A stretch of DNA of 64,000 bases from Gottfriedia acidiceleris (GCF_023115465.1 NZ_CP096034.1:1364001-1428000), one strand, 5' to 3'. Shown: positions 34,224 through 42,590, numbered from the stretch's first letter. The notes: generated from the sequence alone by a model not told the origin. Numbers and translations are program-made.

Positions 34224-34352
34224 ATGTCTGCAACTAGAAAAAATAGGATTAATAAAAAAATAAAAATTACTGTAATTTCTACAAATAAACCATCAGCAGA
34301 GGCGATACTTAATACTGCAACTTATCTTAAAACCTTATGCAAAAAAGCTTAG
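34224..34352 (+). CDS. Small basic protein, 42 aa (module copy A)
   Basis: The start at ATG 34224 has AAGGTGG upstream. A longer frame from 34101 lacks a ribosome-binding site and adds implausible sequence, so I reject it. The peptide MSATRKNRINKKIKITVIST continues NKPSAEAILNTATYL and ends KTLCKKA. The layout is a basic N terminus, a strand (KIKITVI) and a C-terminal helix. A diverged relative lies at 35277-35402 (KRIPKITIIKAENPN...). Such peptides often sit beside serine recombinases in Firmicute mobile elements, and a recombinase fragment is nearby. Function unknown. A hairpin with a T run overlaps the stop codon (34329-34360). Confidence 0.5.
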   Translation: MSATRKNRINKKIKITVISTNKPSAEAILNTATYLKTLCKKA

Positions 34353-34488
34353 GTTTTTTTATAACTAATTGTAGTCCTTAAGTACCAGACCAACTTGATT
34401 GGAAAAAAATACTAAATAATAGGTAGGAAAGTATGGCTTTTTGTTTTTATTTCCATGATAATATGAAAGTGAAAGGTGGTGATATATT

Positions 34489-34812
34489 GTGAATATTGTG
34501 GCATGGTTAATTGTAATTGTAATAATTGGTATAATTTTTAAAATGATTAGCACTTCTAACCATAACGAAGATAAACATTCTCCTGAAGAAATCATAGAAA
34601 TTGCAGAATTCGAACTTAAATTCAGGTCAGAATTTGCAAAAAATAAAATGTTACTAAAGAGTGGTAAGATAACAGATAGACAATCAATGGAATGGTCAAA
34701 AAAATTATTGGAAGAACACAGTGAAATTCAAAGAAAATACAATATAACAGAAGAAGAAATGTCTGCATACTATGAATTTGTATATTCTAAATCAAGCGTT
34801 TATCATAATTAA
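34489..34812 (+). CDS. Single-helix membrane-anchored protein, 107 aa
   Basis: The start is GTG 34489 with AAAGGTGGTG upstream. The N terminus is a transmembrane helix (IVAWLIVIVIIGIIFKMI, residues 2-20). A short polar linker follows, then a mostly helical charged domain (SPEEIIEIAEFELKFRSEFA, and ITDRQSMEWSKKLLEEHSEI) that may form a coiled coil. The C-terminal part (YNITEEEMSAYYEFVY) is also helical. It lies between two copies of the small-gene module and has its own terminator. No family is recognised. The good ribosome-binding site makes expression likely. Confidence 0.5.
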   Translation: MNIVAWLIVIVIIGIIFKMISTSNHNEDKHSPEEIIEIAEFELKFRSEFAKNKMLLKSGKITDRQSMEWSKKLLEEHSEIQRKYNITEEEMSAYYEFVYSKSSVYHN

Positions 34813-34821
34813 AATTATTTC

Positions 34822-34850
34822 AAATCCTTAGTAAAACTAGGGGTTTTTTT
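34822..34850 (+). terminator. Intrinsic terminator
   Basis: AAATCCTTA pairs with TAGGGGTTT (with G-U pairs) and is followed by a T run. It ends the 107-aa gene. The sequence CTTAAGTACCAGATCAACTT just after it recurs, with one base changed, at about 34377. Confidence 0.6.
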
Positions 34851-34929
34851 ATAGTGCTTAAGTACCAGATCAACTTGATGTGGAAAAACTACTAGACTTT
34901 ACATATAAATTCCGTAAAACTATGTCTGA

Positions 34930-34985
34930 TAATGTACAGAAAGTTTTTTTAAGGTTGTAAGATTAAATTCTTACTTCCTTCTCAC
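34930..34985 (-). pseudogene. Broken copy of the 35-aa membrane peptide gene (module copy B)
   Basis: Minus-strand codons after an in-frame stop read EFNLTTLKKLSVHY, aligning with ELNPTTLKQLPLHF of the intact copy at 33855-33962. The initiation region has decayed (GTG, then a stop four codons later) and the transmembrane helix is lost. Confidence 0.4.
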
Positions 34986-34999
34986 TATTACACCTAAAA

Positions 35000-35032
35000 G
35001 GGGTGGTGCTATAAGCATCACATCTTTTTTTG
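35000..35032 (+). terminator. Intrinsic terminator, module copy B
   Basis: GGTGGTGCTATAAGCATCACATC is followed by TTTTTTT. It corresponds to 33985-34021. Confidence 0.65.
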
Positions 35033-35276
35033 TATATAAGAGTATCTAATGTAATGAGTTGATACAGTACCCACTAATAAAAAACTCATTTCCGGAAACG
35101 GCTTATCTCTGCATTGATTATTTTTAGAAATAACTTAAATTAATGTGTCTGAAAGTTCATCACTTCTTGTTTAAGGGTTGTAAATCAACCTAAACAACAA
35201 GGGGAACGAATTTAGAGGGTACATACACAAATTAAATCAAATCTGAATATTATGGCTTACATGGGGTGATGCGATT

Positions 35277-35402
35277 ATGAAAACTAAACGTATACCTAAA
35301 ATAACCATAATCAAAGCAGAAAATCCGAACTACAAACAAGTAGCTGGAGCAATTGTAAAATTATCTCAATCTAATATAGATACAAAAAAAGACGCATCCT
35401 AA
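35277..35402 (+). CDS. Small basic protein, 41 aa (module copy B)
   Basis: ATG 35277 is preceded by GGGGTGATGCGATT. The peptide starts MKTKRIPKITIIKAENPNYK and ends IVKLSQSNIDTKKDAS. It keeps the basic N terminus, the KITII strand and the C-terminal helix of the relative at 34224. The preceding bases (GGGTTGTAAATCAACC, AACAAGGGGAACG) also match the leader of that gene. Its stop codon overlaps the stop of a minus-strand fragment (35399). Function unknown; probably an accessory gene of a mobile element. Confidence 0.45.
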   Translation: MKTKRIPKITIIKAENPNYKQVAGAIVKLSQSNIDTKKDAS

Positions 35403-35560
35403 ATGGAAACGTCTTTTTCTTTTAGTCTTATTTCGAATTCATCTACTGTATTAACTAGTTCAAGATGTTCAAATAATTGTCTATATATTCTATTTTGATT
35501 TTCAATATCTTCATTATGGATGTTGTTCAATAATGTAATTGCATTCTGAATGATTTCCCT
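35399..35560 (-). pseudogene. Helical fragment downstream of the recombinase remnant
   Basis: A minus-strand frame without a start codon reads REIIQNAITLLNNIHNEDIE and continues NQNRIYRQLFEHLELVNTVD to the stop at 35399-35401. It is strongly helical. It overlaps the 3' end of the truncated recombinase in another frame, so the two were probably joined by a deletion. The family is unknown. Confidence 0.35.
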
Positions 35561-35853
35561 CTATATAACCTAGATTCTTCTACCACTTTAATTAGATCAT
35601 GTTTACCTTCTAAACATGCAGACAACATTTTTCGATATTCAAGTCTGTTTACGTTAGTAGACTTTGCAACATAATCATTATAAATTACATAATCATTCCA
35701 ACCTTGTTCATTACAGAAATCAGTTAATCTTTTTAGATGTGATTCAATAGTTTCTTGTTCTGTTTTACCTTTGCTTTTCTTTGACTTTCTCAAATACAAA
35801 GCTTTTGGTTTACTGGATGGCTTGTAATAGCTTGTGTAAACGGCTTGTACAAT
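35527..35853 (-). pseudogene. Truncated serine recombinase (resolvase N-terminal domain)
   Basis: The minus frame reads YKPSSKPKALYLRKSKKSKG, then KTEQETIESHLKRLTDFCNE, EYRKMLSACLEGKHDLIKVV and EESRLYR. The YLRKSxxxx(E)TxE..H..L...C...G start and the HDLIKVVEESRLYR strand/helix are the core of the resolvase catalytic domain of large serine recombinases, where YxRxS carries the nucleophile Ser. After ESRLYR the frame runs into unrelated residues (GKSFRMQLHY) and stops, so the recombinase and zinc-ribbon domains are lost. It is a dead remnant of a phage- or ICE-type integrase. GGGGGAATTAA just upstream of the frame may be its old ribosome-binding site. Confidence 0.65.
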
Positions 35854-35918
35854 TTAATTCCCCCACGGTTAAAATAAATAAAAGTATCTGTAATAAGTAT
35901 ATACCATAGTACTTTATT

Positions 35919-36422
35919 TTAGTACCCGTAATCACTTGAAAGAGCAATGCCATGTCCTAACAAGTTCATTGCCATCGACACACCTAGCGCTGGTAACCCA
36001 ACTCTTAAAGCAACTGGAAGTAAAACTGCACCAATTAAAGCTACTGCAGGAGATGGCCAGAAAAACCAAGATACAACCATCATTACAATACCAATCGTCC
36101 AATAAGCAAGTGTGGCGTTTCGTATCACCTTTGTAAATGGACTGATGAGTGCCTGATGCACTCCGCTATCAGTTAATGCTTTACTCATAGAAACAATAAT
36201 CGAGATAACTAAAATAGTAGAAAGTAATTCAGTTATGGCGTATATGAAACTTGAAAAAAGGATACTAACGGAACTTGAAAGTGACTCAGTTGCTACCAGG
36301 CAAAGAAGGAAAATCCCTGCGAGACAAACTAGGCTGGTGTCACGTCTAAGAATTAAAAATAAAATAATTAAACCTATAAATGCTACATAAAGCCAATGTA
36401 TGGCAGTTAAATCGACATGCAT
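35919..36422 (-). pseudogene. Truncated multi-helix permease, N-terminal 167 aa
   Basis: About five transmembrane helices are seen from the start (IHWLYVAFIGLIILFLILRR) onward. A recognisable transporter-like stretch is SKALTDSGVHQALISPFTKV, then FWPSPAVALIGAVLLPVALR and MNLLGHGIALSSDYGY, after which the frame stops. Secondary transporters of this style have 10-12 helices and 430-480 residues, so more than half is missing. The cut lies at the edge of the mobile-element debris. The substrate is unknown; I recall similar sequences among uncharacterised H+/anion permeases. The region just upstream (GAAAGGGGGC) supports the start at 36422. Confidence 0.6.
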
Positions 36423-36455
36423 GAGAATAGCCCCCTTTCGTTACATATATTGGAT

Positions 36456-36492
36456 AACAATATATGCATTCGCCTAGATGAGGGTGAATTGG
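36456..36492 (+). promoter_or_regulatory. Conserved upstream element, copy 1
   Basis: A 22-base exact repeat (36456-36477, containing TATATGCATTCGCCTAG) is followed by a similar GGTGA-TTG segment. It lies about 220 bases before the start of the gene at 36677. Copy 2 (39056-39092) lies about 215 bases before the ABC operon at 39271, in the same orientation. Confidence 0.5.
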
Positions 36493-36676
36493 TGTTGTAA
36501 ATAAAAAGCTGTTCAAAAAGGAAAATTAGTACAATATTAGACTGGTAACATATTCTCCATTGAATAAAAAAATCAAAGAAATAGTGTTTTTTATCTAGAT
36601 TCTTGTCCAAACACTTTGTCTATTCATTCATAAATTGAGTAATGTATAAACTTTACAGATTGATGGAGTTGAGTAT

Positions 36677-37954
36677 ATGAATGCAGAAGACACCGTAATT
36701 ACACTTTTAGGTAGCTCAGGAGGGGTAGCAAAGGCGGTAATTTCGATTTTTAATAAAGCCTACATGAACGAAAACGATCCAATACATTATTTTATAAAAA
36801 ATTCAAAGATACATTTAATTGATATTAAACAAAAAGATAAAAATTATTATGAAAATATTGCTCCTAATTTAAAAAATAATATGATTCTTCATGAAATAGA
36901 TTTAAATCATATTCCTTTATTTAAAAAACATCTTCAAGAAACACAAACATCAATTGTTGTTGACGTTTCTTGGGCTGATACCGCGGAAATCTTGGGTTGC
37001 TGTAATGAACTTGGAGTTAAGTATATAGACACAGCTTTAGAAAATACATTTATAGATGAAAATGAAGAGCTTTTTTCTGGATTTCAATTAATGGAACGTT
37101 TCAGAGTATTTGATGAAAAAAAACCTTCTTTTAAAAATACATCAGCGATTATTGGTTCGGGCATGAATCCAGGTGTCGTACAATGGATGGCAATCGATTT
37201 AATGAATCAATACCCTGACGAAAAACCTCTTGCATGTTATATTGTAGAGCACGATACCTCATTTTATGAAAACCCTAATTTGGCAAAAAAAAATACTGTT
37301 TATACAACATGGTCACCAGAGTGTTTTCTTGAAGAAGCGATCTCAAGCTATCCGATGTTTATGGCACAACATACTCCCATTTTTCTTGATCATGATGTGT
37401 ATTCTGTTGAATTTAAAGTGACTTTAGGAGAAAAAGTATTTTACGGATCTTTAATGCCTCATGAAGAAGTTTATACATTAGGAAGTTTATTCAACGTTGA
37501 AAGTGGATTTCTTTATCGTGTTAACGAAAACACTACTAATTTGATTCGTGATAATTTAGAGGATGTAGATGTAATTTGGGATTTTGATCAAATATTACTA
37601 GATCCGTCATATGCACCTTTAATAGGTGAGGATTTAGTTGGTGTCCTTCTTGTTTATGAAGATAAAGAAAGATTTGTTTATAATGTAATGAATAATAAAG
37701 ATGCATATGCAAACTATGGTATAAATGCAACTTATCTTCAAGTTGCTTGTGGAATATATGCTGGCGTTGCTAGTTTATTATTAGATTCGCTTAAAAAAGG
37801 TACCTATTATGTAGATGAGTTATTGTTAAATACGGATAGTATGTATGGATCGTACTTGAAATTTCATATGCCACATTTTGTATATGGACAGAATGAAAAA
37901 AGTGATGGGTTGCTACTACAAAGAATGAAACCTTATGAAGACAGTGATATTTAA
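36677..37954 (+). CDS. Saccharopine dehydrogenase/homospermidine synthase-like enzyme, 425 aa
   Basis: An N-terminal Rossmann domain opens TVITLLGSSGGVAKAVISIF, a glycine-rich dinucleotide-binding loop (GSSGGVAK at 12-19). SSIVVDVSWADTAEI-type sequence and VKYIDTALENTF follow, as in saccharopine-dehydrogenase-like NAD(P) domains. The motif IIGSGMNPGVVQWMAIDLM (about 160-178) corresponds to the conserved (S/C)G(M/A)NPG motif of homospermidine synthases and related enzymes. The C-terminal domain has VACGIYAGVASLLLDSLKKG. The reaction could be polyamine or amino-acid condensation and reduction; the true substrate is open. It is preceded by GATGGAGTTG and followed 44 bases later by the SET protein, so the two probably form an operon. 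Confidence 0.75.
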   Translation: MNAEDTVITLLGSSGGVAKAVISIFNKAYMNENDPIHYFIKNSKIHLIDIKQKDKNYYENIAPNLKNNMILHEIDLNHIPLFKKHLQETQTSIVVDVSWADTAEILGCCNELGVKYIDTALENTFIDENEELFSGFQLMERFRVFDEKKPSFKNTSAIIGSGMNPGVVQWMAIDLMNQYPDEKPLACYIVEHDTSFYENPNLAKKNTVYTTWSPECFLEEAISSYPMFMAQHTPIFLDHDVYSVEFKVTLGEKVFYGSLMPHEEVYTLGSLFNVESGFLYRVNENTTNLIRDNLEDVDVIWDFDQILLDPSYAPLIGEDLVGVLLVYEDKERFVYNVMNNKDAYANYGINATYLQVACGIYAGVASLLLDSLKKGTYYVDELLLNTDSMYGSYLKFHMPHFVYGQNEKSDGLLLQRMKPYEDSDI

Positions 37955-37998
37955 AAAAGAGATTTTATAATTAATATATCGTAAGGAGGATTTCGAAA

Positions 37999-38616
37999 AT
38001 GATGCACCCTGATACAGAAATTCGATATGTAAGTGACCAAGTAGGCGTTGGAGTGTTTGCAACAAAATTAATCCCTAAAGGAACCATTGTCTGGATTAAA
38101 GATGATTTGGATTTGGTTCTTACAGTGGAATATATTGAAAGTCTCGATGATGTGCGAAAAGAGTATATAGATAAATATTCCTATTTAGATACTGACGACA
38201 TACATGTACTTAATTGGGATCACGCAAAATATATGAATCATAGCTTCAATCCAAATTGTGTAGATACAGCTTATGATTTTCTTTTGGCTGCGAGAGACAT
38301 TAAACCTGGAGAACAATTAACAAGTGATTATGGAACGTTTGGTCAGAATGAAAAGTTTGAATGTGTCCCTGAAGAAGGAACAACAAGAACAAAAGTGACT
38401 GAAAATGACTATTTAATCTGTTATGTTGAGTGGGATCGGATTGCAATAGAAGCGTTTAAGTTTTTCAATATGGTAGAACAACCGTTAAAACATTTAATTA
38501 GTGAGGAATATCTTAATAAAGTAAATGCGGTTGCTAATGGAACAGAACCACTAGATTCTATCCTCACTTTATTTATTGATGAGGAAGAGGAAGAGGAAGA
38601 GGAAGACTCTGAATAA
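37999..38616 (+). CDS. SET-domain protein, putative lysine methyltransferase, 205 aa
   Basis: SET proteins methylate lysine side chains with S-adenosylmethionine. The order is typical: GVGVFATKLIPKGTIVW (about 14-30, SAM-binding GxG), MNHSFNPNCVDT (about 74-85, equivalent to NHSCxPN) and GEQLTSDYGTF (about 104-114, equivalent to GEELTxDY with the catalytic Tyr). A Cys and helices follow, and the C terminus is a run of acidic residues. The first Cys of NHSCxPNC is replaced by Phe, and no complete post-SET Cys cluster is seen. AAGGAGG before ATG 37999 fixes the start. SET proteins are uncommon in bacteria. It is paired with the saccharopine-dehydrogenase-like gene. The acidic tail suggests a basic partner protein, which is inference. 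Confidence 0.85.
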   Translation: MMHPDTEIRYVSDQVGVGVFATKLIPKGTIVWIKDDLDLVLTVEYIESLDDVRKEYIDKYSYLDTDDIHVLNWDHAKYMNHSFNPNCVDTAYDFLLAARDIKPGEQLTSDYGTFGQNEKFECVPEEGTTRTKVTENDYLICYVEWDRIAIEAFKFFNMVEQPLKHLISEEYLNKVNAVANGTEPLDSILTLFIDEEEEEEEEDSE

Positions 38617-38821
38617 GATTCTTTAATTCTTGTTTTAAGGGGAATATTCTACTTCATAAAACATACTGCTACCCTTGTGTTACTATGTTAAACAAACAAA
38701 ATTCAAAATCACTAATTTCATTTTATTTCTATTTAAAAAGAACAGCATTGAAATTATCTTCTTATAGTAGACAAGGGAAAAGCCTATCCTTTAAAAATTG
38801 ATTGGTAGTATACAATGGTAA

Positions 38822-38875
38822 AAACGCACTCCGTTTATCTCTGAATACAGATGAATGAGTGTTTTTTTTTTTTTT
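38822..38875 (+). terminator. Intrinsic terminator
   Basis: AACGCACTC and GAGTGTT pair around an inner ATCT/AGAT stem, followed by about 15 T. It ends the SET operon. The surrounding gap (38617-39270) otherwise contains AT-rich DNA and the repeated upstream element. Confidence 0.75.
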
Positions 38876-39055
38876 GTCCTAAAAACTTGATTTCGATCCA
38901 TCTAAATCTTTTTGAAATTCCAATATTAATCCATTTATCAATCCATTTTTATAAACCTCAAATTGCTACATTAATTTCAGATATTCCTATAGTAATGAGG
39001 ACATGACTCCAAATGGGCCAAGTTCCAGGGAATTTTAATAGGGTGGTTCAATATT

Positions 39056-39092
39056 AACAATATATGCATTCGCCTAGTTTAAGGTGATTTGA
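39056..39092 (+). promoter_or_regulatory. Conserved upstream element, copy 2
   Basis: 22 bases identical to 36456-36477, then TTTAAGGTGATTTG against ATGAGGGTGAATTG in copy 1. It is upstream of the amino acid ABC operon. It may be an operator shared by the two operons. Confidence 0.5.
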
Positions 39093-39270
39093 AAGATTTG
39101 TAATATTGGCTTCTAAAAATTGTACTAAATTAGCTATATTGTTAACTCCAATAATAGAAAGAAAATTACTTAATGACGGAATAGTCAGAATTGTGTATAA
39201 TGTTAATGAAATAGAAATGGTTTCCGCATTGTGGAAAAAGTTGTTATTATTTACTCGATGGGAGGGTTGA

Positions 39271-39999
39271 ATGAATATGATTAAGATCAAAAGTGTAAGT
39301 AAATCATTTGGGCCTTTACAAGTATTAAAAGGAATTGATTTAACGATTAAAGAAAAAGAAGTGGTTGTTTTATTAGGAGCAAGTGGATCGGGAAAGAGTA
39401 CCCTTTTGAGATGTTTAAACTTCTTAGAGATTAATGATAAGGGAGAAATTTATTTTGAAGGTGAATTGGTTCAACCCGGCAAAACAGATTTGAATAAAAT
39501 TCGGTCGGAGGTTGGTATGGTTTTCCAACACTTCAATCTCTTTCCGCATAAAACTGTTTTAGAAAATATAATTGAAGCACCTATTCATGTTAAAGGAATG
39601 AAAAAGAGTGAAGCAAAAGAGATTGCTTATGTTTTGTTAGAGAAGGTTGGACTGACAGATAAGGCTGATGAATATCCAGAAATGTTATCAGGAGGGCAAA
39701 AACAAAGGGTTGCCATTGCACGTGCACTTGCGATGAACCCGAGGGTAATGCTGTTTGATGAGCCTACTTCAGCCTTGGATCCCGAACTTGTTGGAGAGGT
39801 TCTTCAAGTTATGAAACAGTTAGCAAGTGAAGGCATGACAATGGTTGTAGTCACTCACGAAATGGGTTTTGCTCGCGGTGTAGCAGACAGAGTTTTATTC
39901 ATGGAGGAAGGTCTAATTTTAGAGGAGGGTACACCTCAACAGTTTTTTGAAAATCCACAAAATGAAAGAACAAAACAATTTCTTAATAGTATTTTATAA
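39271..39999 (+). CDS. Polar amino acid ABC transporter ATP-binding protein, 242 aa
   Basis: A complete ABC ATPase: Walker [10 protein letters not shown] (36-44), Q-loop [18 protein letters not shown], signature LSGGQKQR, Walker [14 protein letters not shown] and switch His in VVTHEMGFA. The sequence is the GlnQ/ArtP/TcyC type that powers uptake of polar amino acids or derivatives such as cystine, arginine or opine-like compounds. GGGAGG five bases before ATG 39271 gives the start. The binding-protein gene starts 27 bases after its stop and the permease gene follows, so the three form one operon. Upstream lies the conserved 22-base element. Confidence 0.92.
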   Translation: MNMIKIKSVSKSFGPLQVLKGIDLTIKEKEVVVLLGASGSGKSTLLRCLNFLEINDKGEIYFEGELVQPGKTDLNKIRSEVGMVFQHFNLFPHKTVLENIIEAPIHVKGMKKSEAKEIAYVLLEKVGLTDKADEYPEMLSGGQKQRVAIARALAMNPRVMLFDEPTSALDPELVGEVLQVMKQLASEGMTMVVVTHEMGFARGVADRVLFMEEGLILEEGTPQQFFENPQNERTKQFLNSIL

Positions 40000-40026
40000 T
40001 CTTAAAAAATGATGGAGGTAAGTGTA

Positions 40027-40809
40027 ATGAAAAAGAATTGGCATGGTATTTTATTATCTTCAATGATAGCAGGAGTAATGTTTCTAAGTGGCTGTGGAGC
40101 AGAAAAAACCGGAAATCAAGCGAGTTCAAAAGAATTTCATTACGCGATGAGTGGATTATATAAACCATTTAACTTTAAGGAAAATGGCAAGCTTGCTGGA
40201 TTTGATGTTGAAATCGGTAAAGCACTTTCAGAAAAAATGGGAATGAAAGCTGTACCAATAACAAACCCATGGGAAACAATTGTACAAGGATTATTATCCA
40301 ATAAGTATGATGCGATTTTAGGGAGTATGACGATCACTGATGAACGATTAAAGGTGGTTGATTTCAGTAATCCATATTATATTTCAGGTTCTCAGATTTT
40401 TGTCGCTGATAATAATAAGGAAATCAAATCTGCTGAGGATTTAAAAGGGAAGAAAATTGGCGTTGTAAAAGCAAGCCCTTATAAAGATTTAGCGATTAAA
40501 TATACTGGAAAAGAAAATGTAGTAGATTATGATAGTGATCTGACAGCTATAATGGATCTTCCAACTGGTAGACTAGATGCGGTCATTACGGATCAAATGG
40601 TTGGCTTTAGAGTTATTAAAGAAGGAAAGGCTAAGATTAAAGATGTAGGTACACCACTAACTCATGATAATCAAGCAATTGCTGTAAGGAAAGATGATAA
40701 AGAACTTGAGAAGAAAATTAATAAGGCTTTAGATGAAATTATTAAAGATGGAACTTATGAAAAAATTAGTGAAAAGTGGTTTGGTCGCAATATTCTTGAA
40801 GAAAAATAA
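40027..40809 (+). CDS. Amino acid ABC transporter substrate-binding lipoprotein, 260 aa
   Basis: The signal peptide ends in the lipobox LSGC (Cys near residue 23), so the protein is tethered outside the cell. The mature part is a family-3 solute-binding protein: FHYAMSGLYKPFNFKENGKL, AGFDVEIGKALSEKMGMKAV, SMTITDERLKVVDFSNPYY, LKGKKIGVVKASPYKD and LPTGRLDAVITDQMVG. I chose ATG 40027 because TGGAGG lies eight to nine bases upstream; the frame from 40009 has no ribosome-binding site. An Arg in TDERLK and the Asp in AVITDQ match the usual alpha-amino-acid ligands. Exact ligand unknown. It is the middle gene of the importer operon. Confidence 0.92.
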   Translation: MKKNWHGILLSSMIAGVMFLSGCGAEKTGNQASSKEFHYAMSGLYKPFNFKENGKLAGFDVEIGKALSEKMGMKAVPITNPWETIVQGLLSNKYDAILGSMTITDERLKVVDFSNPYYISGSQIFVADNNKEIKSAEDLKGKKIGVVKASPYKDLAIKYTGKENVVDYDSDLTAIMDLPTGRLDAVITDQMVGFRVIKEGKAKIKDVGTPLTHDNQAIAVRKDDKELEKKINKALDEIIKDGTYEKISEKWFGRNILEEK

Positions 40810-40876
40810 TAATAGAATGCTAGCGTAAAATAAGAGCCTAAGATTTTTTAGGACAAGATGAGGGGTGAGGTTCATC

Positions 40877-41578
40877 ATGCATATATTGTTAAATACGTTT
40901 CATGTATTTTTAGTAGCAACTTTATTAACATTAAAATTGACAATCGTATCTACTATTTTAGGAAGTGGAATAGGACTTATTTTTGCATTTTTCAGACTCT
41001 CCCGTATTAAGGTGCTTAATTATATTGCTAATCTCTATATCACGGTCATTCGTGGGACACCGCTTATTGTTCAAATCGCAATTTTATACTTCGGACTTTC
41101 TAGTATTATTACATTTTCGCAGTTTTGGGCTGGTGCAATAGCGTTAGGTGTACATAGTGGAGCATATATTGCTGAAATCTTTCGTGGTTCAATTCAGTCA
41201 ATTGACAAAGGACAATTGGAAGCTGCCCGTTCTCTTGGGATGTCCCAACCTTTAGCAATGAGAAGAATCGTGCTACCTCAAGCATTTAAAATTGCGATTC
41301 CTTCTCTTGGTAATCAGTTTATCATCGGATTAAAAGATTCTTCACTTGTAGCATATGTAGGGATGCAAGATTTATGGGGAGCTGGCCTAAGTGAGGCTGC
41401 CTCTAACTTTGAACAAATGAATACGTATATTGTAGTAGGTTTATATTATCTTGCGCTTGTACTAATTATTACGTTTGGTGTTAAAAAGCTTGAAGATTCT
41501 TTAGATGTGAGTCGTAATAAAAAACGAAAATTAAGAAAAAATAAGTCTAATGCATCATTAGAATCAATAAAGCTGTAA
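40877..41578 (+). CDS. Amino acid ABC transporter permease, 233 aa
   Basis: The protein has five transmembrane helices in a HisM/GlnP-type permease. The FILRGTPLxxQ-type motif appears as TVIRGTPLIVQIAILYFGL. The EAA loop is GQLEAARSLGMSQPLAMRRI followed by VLPQAFKIAIPSLGNQF, the contact site for the ATPase. The start is ATG 40877 with AGGGGTGAGG upstream; GTG 40865 overlaps the ribosome-binding site and is less likely. The C terminus is lysine/arginine-rich. It forms a presumed homodimer with the ATPase and binding lipoprotein of the same operon. Confidence 0.92.
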   Translation: MHILLNTFHVFLVATLLTLKLTIVSTILGSGIGLIFAFFRLSRIKVLNYIANLYITVIRGTPLIVQIAILYFGLSSIITFSQFWAGAIALGVHSGAYIAEIFRGSIQSIDKGQLEAARSLGMSQPLAMRRIVLPQAFKIAIPSLGNQFIIGLKDSSLVAYVGMQDLWGAGLSEAASNFEQMNTYIVVGLYYLALVLIITFGVKKLEDSLDVSRNKKRKLRKNKSNASLESIKL

Positions 41579-41833
41579 ATTAATCTAAAAGACCTTGGAA
41601 AAACAGACGATAAACTTGTAAGATATATGTAAAAAATTACTCTCACAATTATTCATTTGCAAGTTCGAAATGAAAACAAAAAGTGCTGAGATACTCAAGT
41701 CAACGCATCTTTAAAGAATCGTACGTATATTACCAGTACGTAATGAAAGGGAATTCACCTAACCAAGCAATATTCCCAGATTTTTGAACAGACTCCCCAA
41801 GATAAGAAGTGAAGAGTCATAGGAGTTATGATC

Positions 41834-42571
41834 ATGGTCCAATCAATTGACCGAGCTATGCTTATTATCGATATTCTAAATTCGGATGAATCCAAAAGTA
41901 ATTGGCAAATCACCGAATTAGCGGAAAAAACATCTCTATCTCTTGGTACGCTTCACCGATTACTAAATGCTTTAATCCAACATGGACTTGTTGTACAAAT
42001 ACCTGAAACCAAGCATTACAAGTTAGGGTATAAATGGATGGAACTTGGCCTCCGTCAATTAGATCAAATGGATTTCAGATTAGTTGCAAGACCAGTAATG
42101 GAGCGTTTGGCGAAACATGTAGAGGAAAGCATCTATTTAAATATTGAAAGTGGGATAGATGGAATTGTGATTGATAAAATTGATAGTCCTTTAAAAATTA
42201 GAATTGCCGAAAATTTGGGTATCAGAATTCCACTACATATTGGTGCTCCAAATAAAACCATTCTTGCTTATATGAAAGAAAATGAAATTCAACAAGTGTT
42301 AGATCAGCTAAATCTTTCACCTAATTCAATCTCAATTTTAAAACAGCAACTAGTTGAAATCAGGCAAAATGGGTATGCAATCAGTCAAAGTGAAAAAACA
42401 GAGGATACGGCGGCTATTGCAGCACCAATAACTGGATACAACAACAAAGTACTTGCTGCTCTAAGCGTGAATGTACCAGTATTTCGTTTTACTCAGGAAC
42501 GTATTCCGTTCTTGATTGAAGAAGTAAAAAAAGCAGCGGAAGAGATTTCAAAGAAAATAGGGAAGATATAG
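41834..42571 (+). CDS. IclR family transcriptional regulator, 245 aa
   Basis: An N-terminal winged helix-turn-helix (VQSIDRAMLIIDILNSDESK, then WQITELAEKTSLSLGTLHRL and LNALIQHGLVVQ) is followed by the IclR effector domain (about 75-245). The effector domain contains YLNIESGIDGIVIDKIDSP, HIGAPNKTILAYM, GYAISQSEKTEDTAAIAAPI and ALSVNVPVFRFT. ATG 41834 has TAGGAG eight to nine bases upstream; ATG 41828 is too close to it. IclR proteins usually control neighbouring catabolic or transport genes, so the importer operon upstream or the PTS downstream are candidate targets. The 255-base gap before it contains nothing obvious. Confidence 0.9.
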   Translation: MVQSIDRAMLIIDILNSDESKSNWQITELAEKTSLSLGTLHRLLNALIQHGLVVQIPETKHYKLGYKWMELGLRQLDQMDFRLVARPVMERLAKHVEESIYLNIESGIDGIVIDKIDSPLKIRIAENLGIRIPLHIGAPNKTILAYMKENEIQQVLDQLNLSPNSISILKQQLVEIRQNGYAISQSEKTEDTAAIAAPITGYNNKVLAALSVNVPVFRFTQERIPFLIEEVKKAAEEISKKIGKI

Positions 42572-42590
42572 GTGATTGAATTCCCTTATA

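Noticed and set aside
35855-35868. Further AATTCCCCC motif like those before the proteases
   Set aside because: On the minus strand it reads GGGGGAATT just before the truncated recombinase frame, so it is better explained as an old ribosome-binding site.
39080-39270. Open plus frame directly before the importer ATPase gene (LASKNCTKLAILLTPIIERK...)
   Set aside because: No start codon with a ribosome-binding site, overlap with the likely promoter region and no recognisable motif; it may be chance in AT-rich DNA.
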